Made by a program: the position numbers and the translations under genes
From: Chlamydiota bacterium
Lineage (GTDB): Bacteria; Chlamydiota; Chlamydiia; Chlamydiales; Simkaniaceae
Reading direction: 5' to 3'
NCBI GenBank assembly: GCA_021772295.1
Contig: JAJFMG010000147.1
Span: forward strand, 1-16,000
DNA: 16,000 nucleotides
Notes under the pieces: model-generated
Told to the model about the DNA's origin: nothing
Database searches by the model: none
The model's input: only the letters and a program-made list of their open reading frames with translations
Shown here: positions 14,696 to 16,000 of the stretch, piece by piece
How positions within the stretch are numbered: the stretch's first letter is position 1
Layout: each line of letters opens with the position of its first letter

Positions 14696-16000
14696 ATGTA
14701 TTGGGACATTTTATTATTTGTCCTGATAATGACTCTTTTTATCATAATAGGAGTCTATAAACAAAATAGGGTCAGATCCCAAGATTCATATCTCTTTGCA
14801 AAGAAAAACTGCAGCTATTTAAAAATGACATCCGCACTTGTGATGACTGAACTGAACACATCCACGTTGTTGTCGTTTGCAGGACTTGGCTTTTTGGTGG
14901 GTAAAAAGGCTTTGTTTTTACCCCTTATATTCCTAATTGGACTTTTATTTTATTCCTTTACCGTTGCAAAAAAATGGAAGGAATCGAATGTTAATTCTGT
15001 TTCAGAGCTATTTAGAAGACATTATGGTGAGAAAATTGCTAACCTTGCATCTGTTTCTCTCCTATTTGCTATGCTTGGATTTTCAGCAGTTTATATCAAA
15101 TCGATGCAATATATTTTTTTCCCATTTTTCCCCCATACCTCCGCTTGGGTAATAACCGGTGCAGTTGTTATATTAACGCTTTTTATGAATGCAAGAGGTG
15201 GACTAACATCTATCTTAAGAACCGATCTTGTGTCACTTGGTTTTATCCTACTTTTTTTTCCTGCCATTTTCTACTTTGCTATTAAAGGAAGTGATGTTAG
15301 TAATCTTTGGAAAAAATCTTCCTTTATGCCAGATGCTCTTCCAATTTCCTTCATCATTTCACTTATCATATTAACAATGTTTACCTATATTTTAGCGCCT
15401 TGGTATGGACAAAAAATTTTTGCTGCTAAAAATAAACAAGTAGCTTTTGTATCTAGTATTACATCCTCTATTTTGGTCTTTAGTCTATATGGTTTAATCA
15501 CGCTTAGCATGGCATTTTTTAGAGTCAATACAAGCCTTTCAAATCACGAAATGGCCCTTCCATTTTTTTTGAATAAGCTCGTTCCTATAGGACTTAGAGG
15601 CATAGGATTTGCGCTTTTGTTTACCATAGGTAGTACGACTTTATCGGGAGTATGGAGCGCAATGAGCTCCATGATAAGTATCGACTTCATAAAACAAAGA
15701 GATTCAACGCATCAAAGCGCCTTACAATTTACTATCCTGGTTGCAATTTTATCTTACCTGGTTGCAAACATTGCAATTGATCAGATTTTTTCGAAAATGA
15801 TTCTTGCTAATATCCCAATTGCAGCGCTTTCTTTTGCTCTTCTTGCAGCCTTCTATTGGAAGAGAGTGTCGCCAATTGGAGCTTATGTGAGTATATCTAC
15901 AGGACTTATTTGGGGAGTGTTTTGCTATCTATATTTTGGTGATACAACGTATACAATCTATTGGGCCTTTATAGGCGTGCCACTTATTTTTGGTTCTGGA
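14696..16000 (+). CDS. Sodium:solute symporter (SSS family), partial, cut by window edge
   Basis: The frame opens with ATG at 14696 and stays open for 435 codons to the last base, so the 3' end lies outside the window. The product starts MYWDILLFVLIMTLFIIIGV and has about eleven visible hydrophobic segments. SSS features are the N-terminal helix followed by a loop with SYLFAKKN (the DYFLAGRS-type position), MTSALVMTELNTSTLLSFAG in the unwound first core helix, and SVSELFRRHYGEKIANLAS after helix 3. Full members have about 480-550 residues, so most of the protein is present. The family imports sugars, amino acids, pantothenate and others with Na+; the substrate cannot be assigned. It starts 2 nt after the glmS stop codon, so it is almost surely co-transcribed with glmS and translated by coupling, its weak GAG-like ribosome site lying inside the end of glmS. 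Confidence 0.9.
   Translation, partial: MYWDILLFVLIMTLFIIIGVYKQNRVRSQDSYLFAKKNCSYLKMTSALVMTELNTSTLLSFAGLGFLVGKKALFLPLIFLIGLLFYSFTVAKKWKESNVNSVSELFRRHYGEKIANLASVSLLFAMLGFSAVYIKSMQYIFFPFFPHTSAWVITGAVVILTLFMNARGGLTSILRTDLVSLGFILLFFPAIFYFAIKGSDVSNLWKKSSFMPDALPISFIISLIILTMFTYILAPWYGQKIFAAKNKQVAFVSSITSSILVFSLYGLITLSMAFFRVNTSLSNHEMALPFFLNKLVPIGLRGIGFALLFTIGSTTLSGVWSAMSSMISIDFIKQRDSTHQSALQFTILVAILSYLVANIAIDQIFSKMILANIPIAALSFALLAAFYWKRVSPIGAYVSISTGLIWGVFCYLYFGDTTYTIYWAFIGVPLIFGSG

Overview
This is an AT-rich window of about 16 kb. It is densely coded and carries ordinary chromosomal housekeeping and transport genes, with no rRNA, tRNA, CRISPR array or intact mobile element that I can see. The gene content suggests an obligate or facultative intracellular bacterium, most likely an environmental (amoeba-associated) member of Chlamydiota. 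The GlmS protein is very close in motif wording to chlamydial GlmS (for example the C-terminal PRNLAKSVTVE and the MEVKAR segment). A GadC/XasA-like amino acid permease, an NSS-type Na+ symporter and a two-CBS MgtE are also carried by chlamydiae. A eukaryote-like leucine-rich repeat domain fits the same lifestyle. The assignment is inference from memory of these families, not a database result.

Layout, left to right. Positions 1-1869 (+) hold the C-terminal part of an outer-membrane beta-barrel protein followed closely by a GT4-type glycosyltransferase. Positions 1950-6039 (-) hold an NSS sodium-dependent amino acid symporter gene followed by a large LtaS/MdoB-type sulfatase-fold enzyme fused to a C-terminal cysteine-type LRR array, the most unusual protein here. 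Positions 6040-7854 (+) carry a umuDC operon for SOS-type translesion synthesis. It is preceded by a 24-codon open frame with the best Shine-Dalgarno in the window and by a palindrome over a candidate promoter. Positions 8042-9466 (+) encode the amino acid permease.

Positions 9467-9850 have no intact gene. They contain a hairpin and, on the minus strand, a decayed 3' fragment of a DUF4143-type AAA ATPase gene with an in-frame TAG at a position where the family usually has Trp. Positions 9851-10831 (-) encode an MgtE-like Mg2+ channel that lacks the N-terminal regulatory domain. Positions 10976-16000 (+) encode a secreted protein of unknown function, a SAM-dependent methyltransferase with a well-formed sigma70-like promoter placed to give a leaderless mRNA, GlmS, and a sodium:solute symporter that starts 2 nt after glmS and runs off the right edge.

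Functionally the window combines nutrient import (four transporters plus MgtE), envelope building (GlmS supplies glucosamine-6-phosphate for peptidoglycan and LPS; the glycosyltransferase and the LtaS-like enzyme probably modify envelope polymers) and mutagenic DNA repair (UmuDC). No single new system covers the window. The strongest novelty candidates are the sulfatase-LRR fusion, the umuDC control region and the altered pore motif of the MgtE protein.
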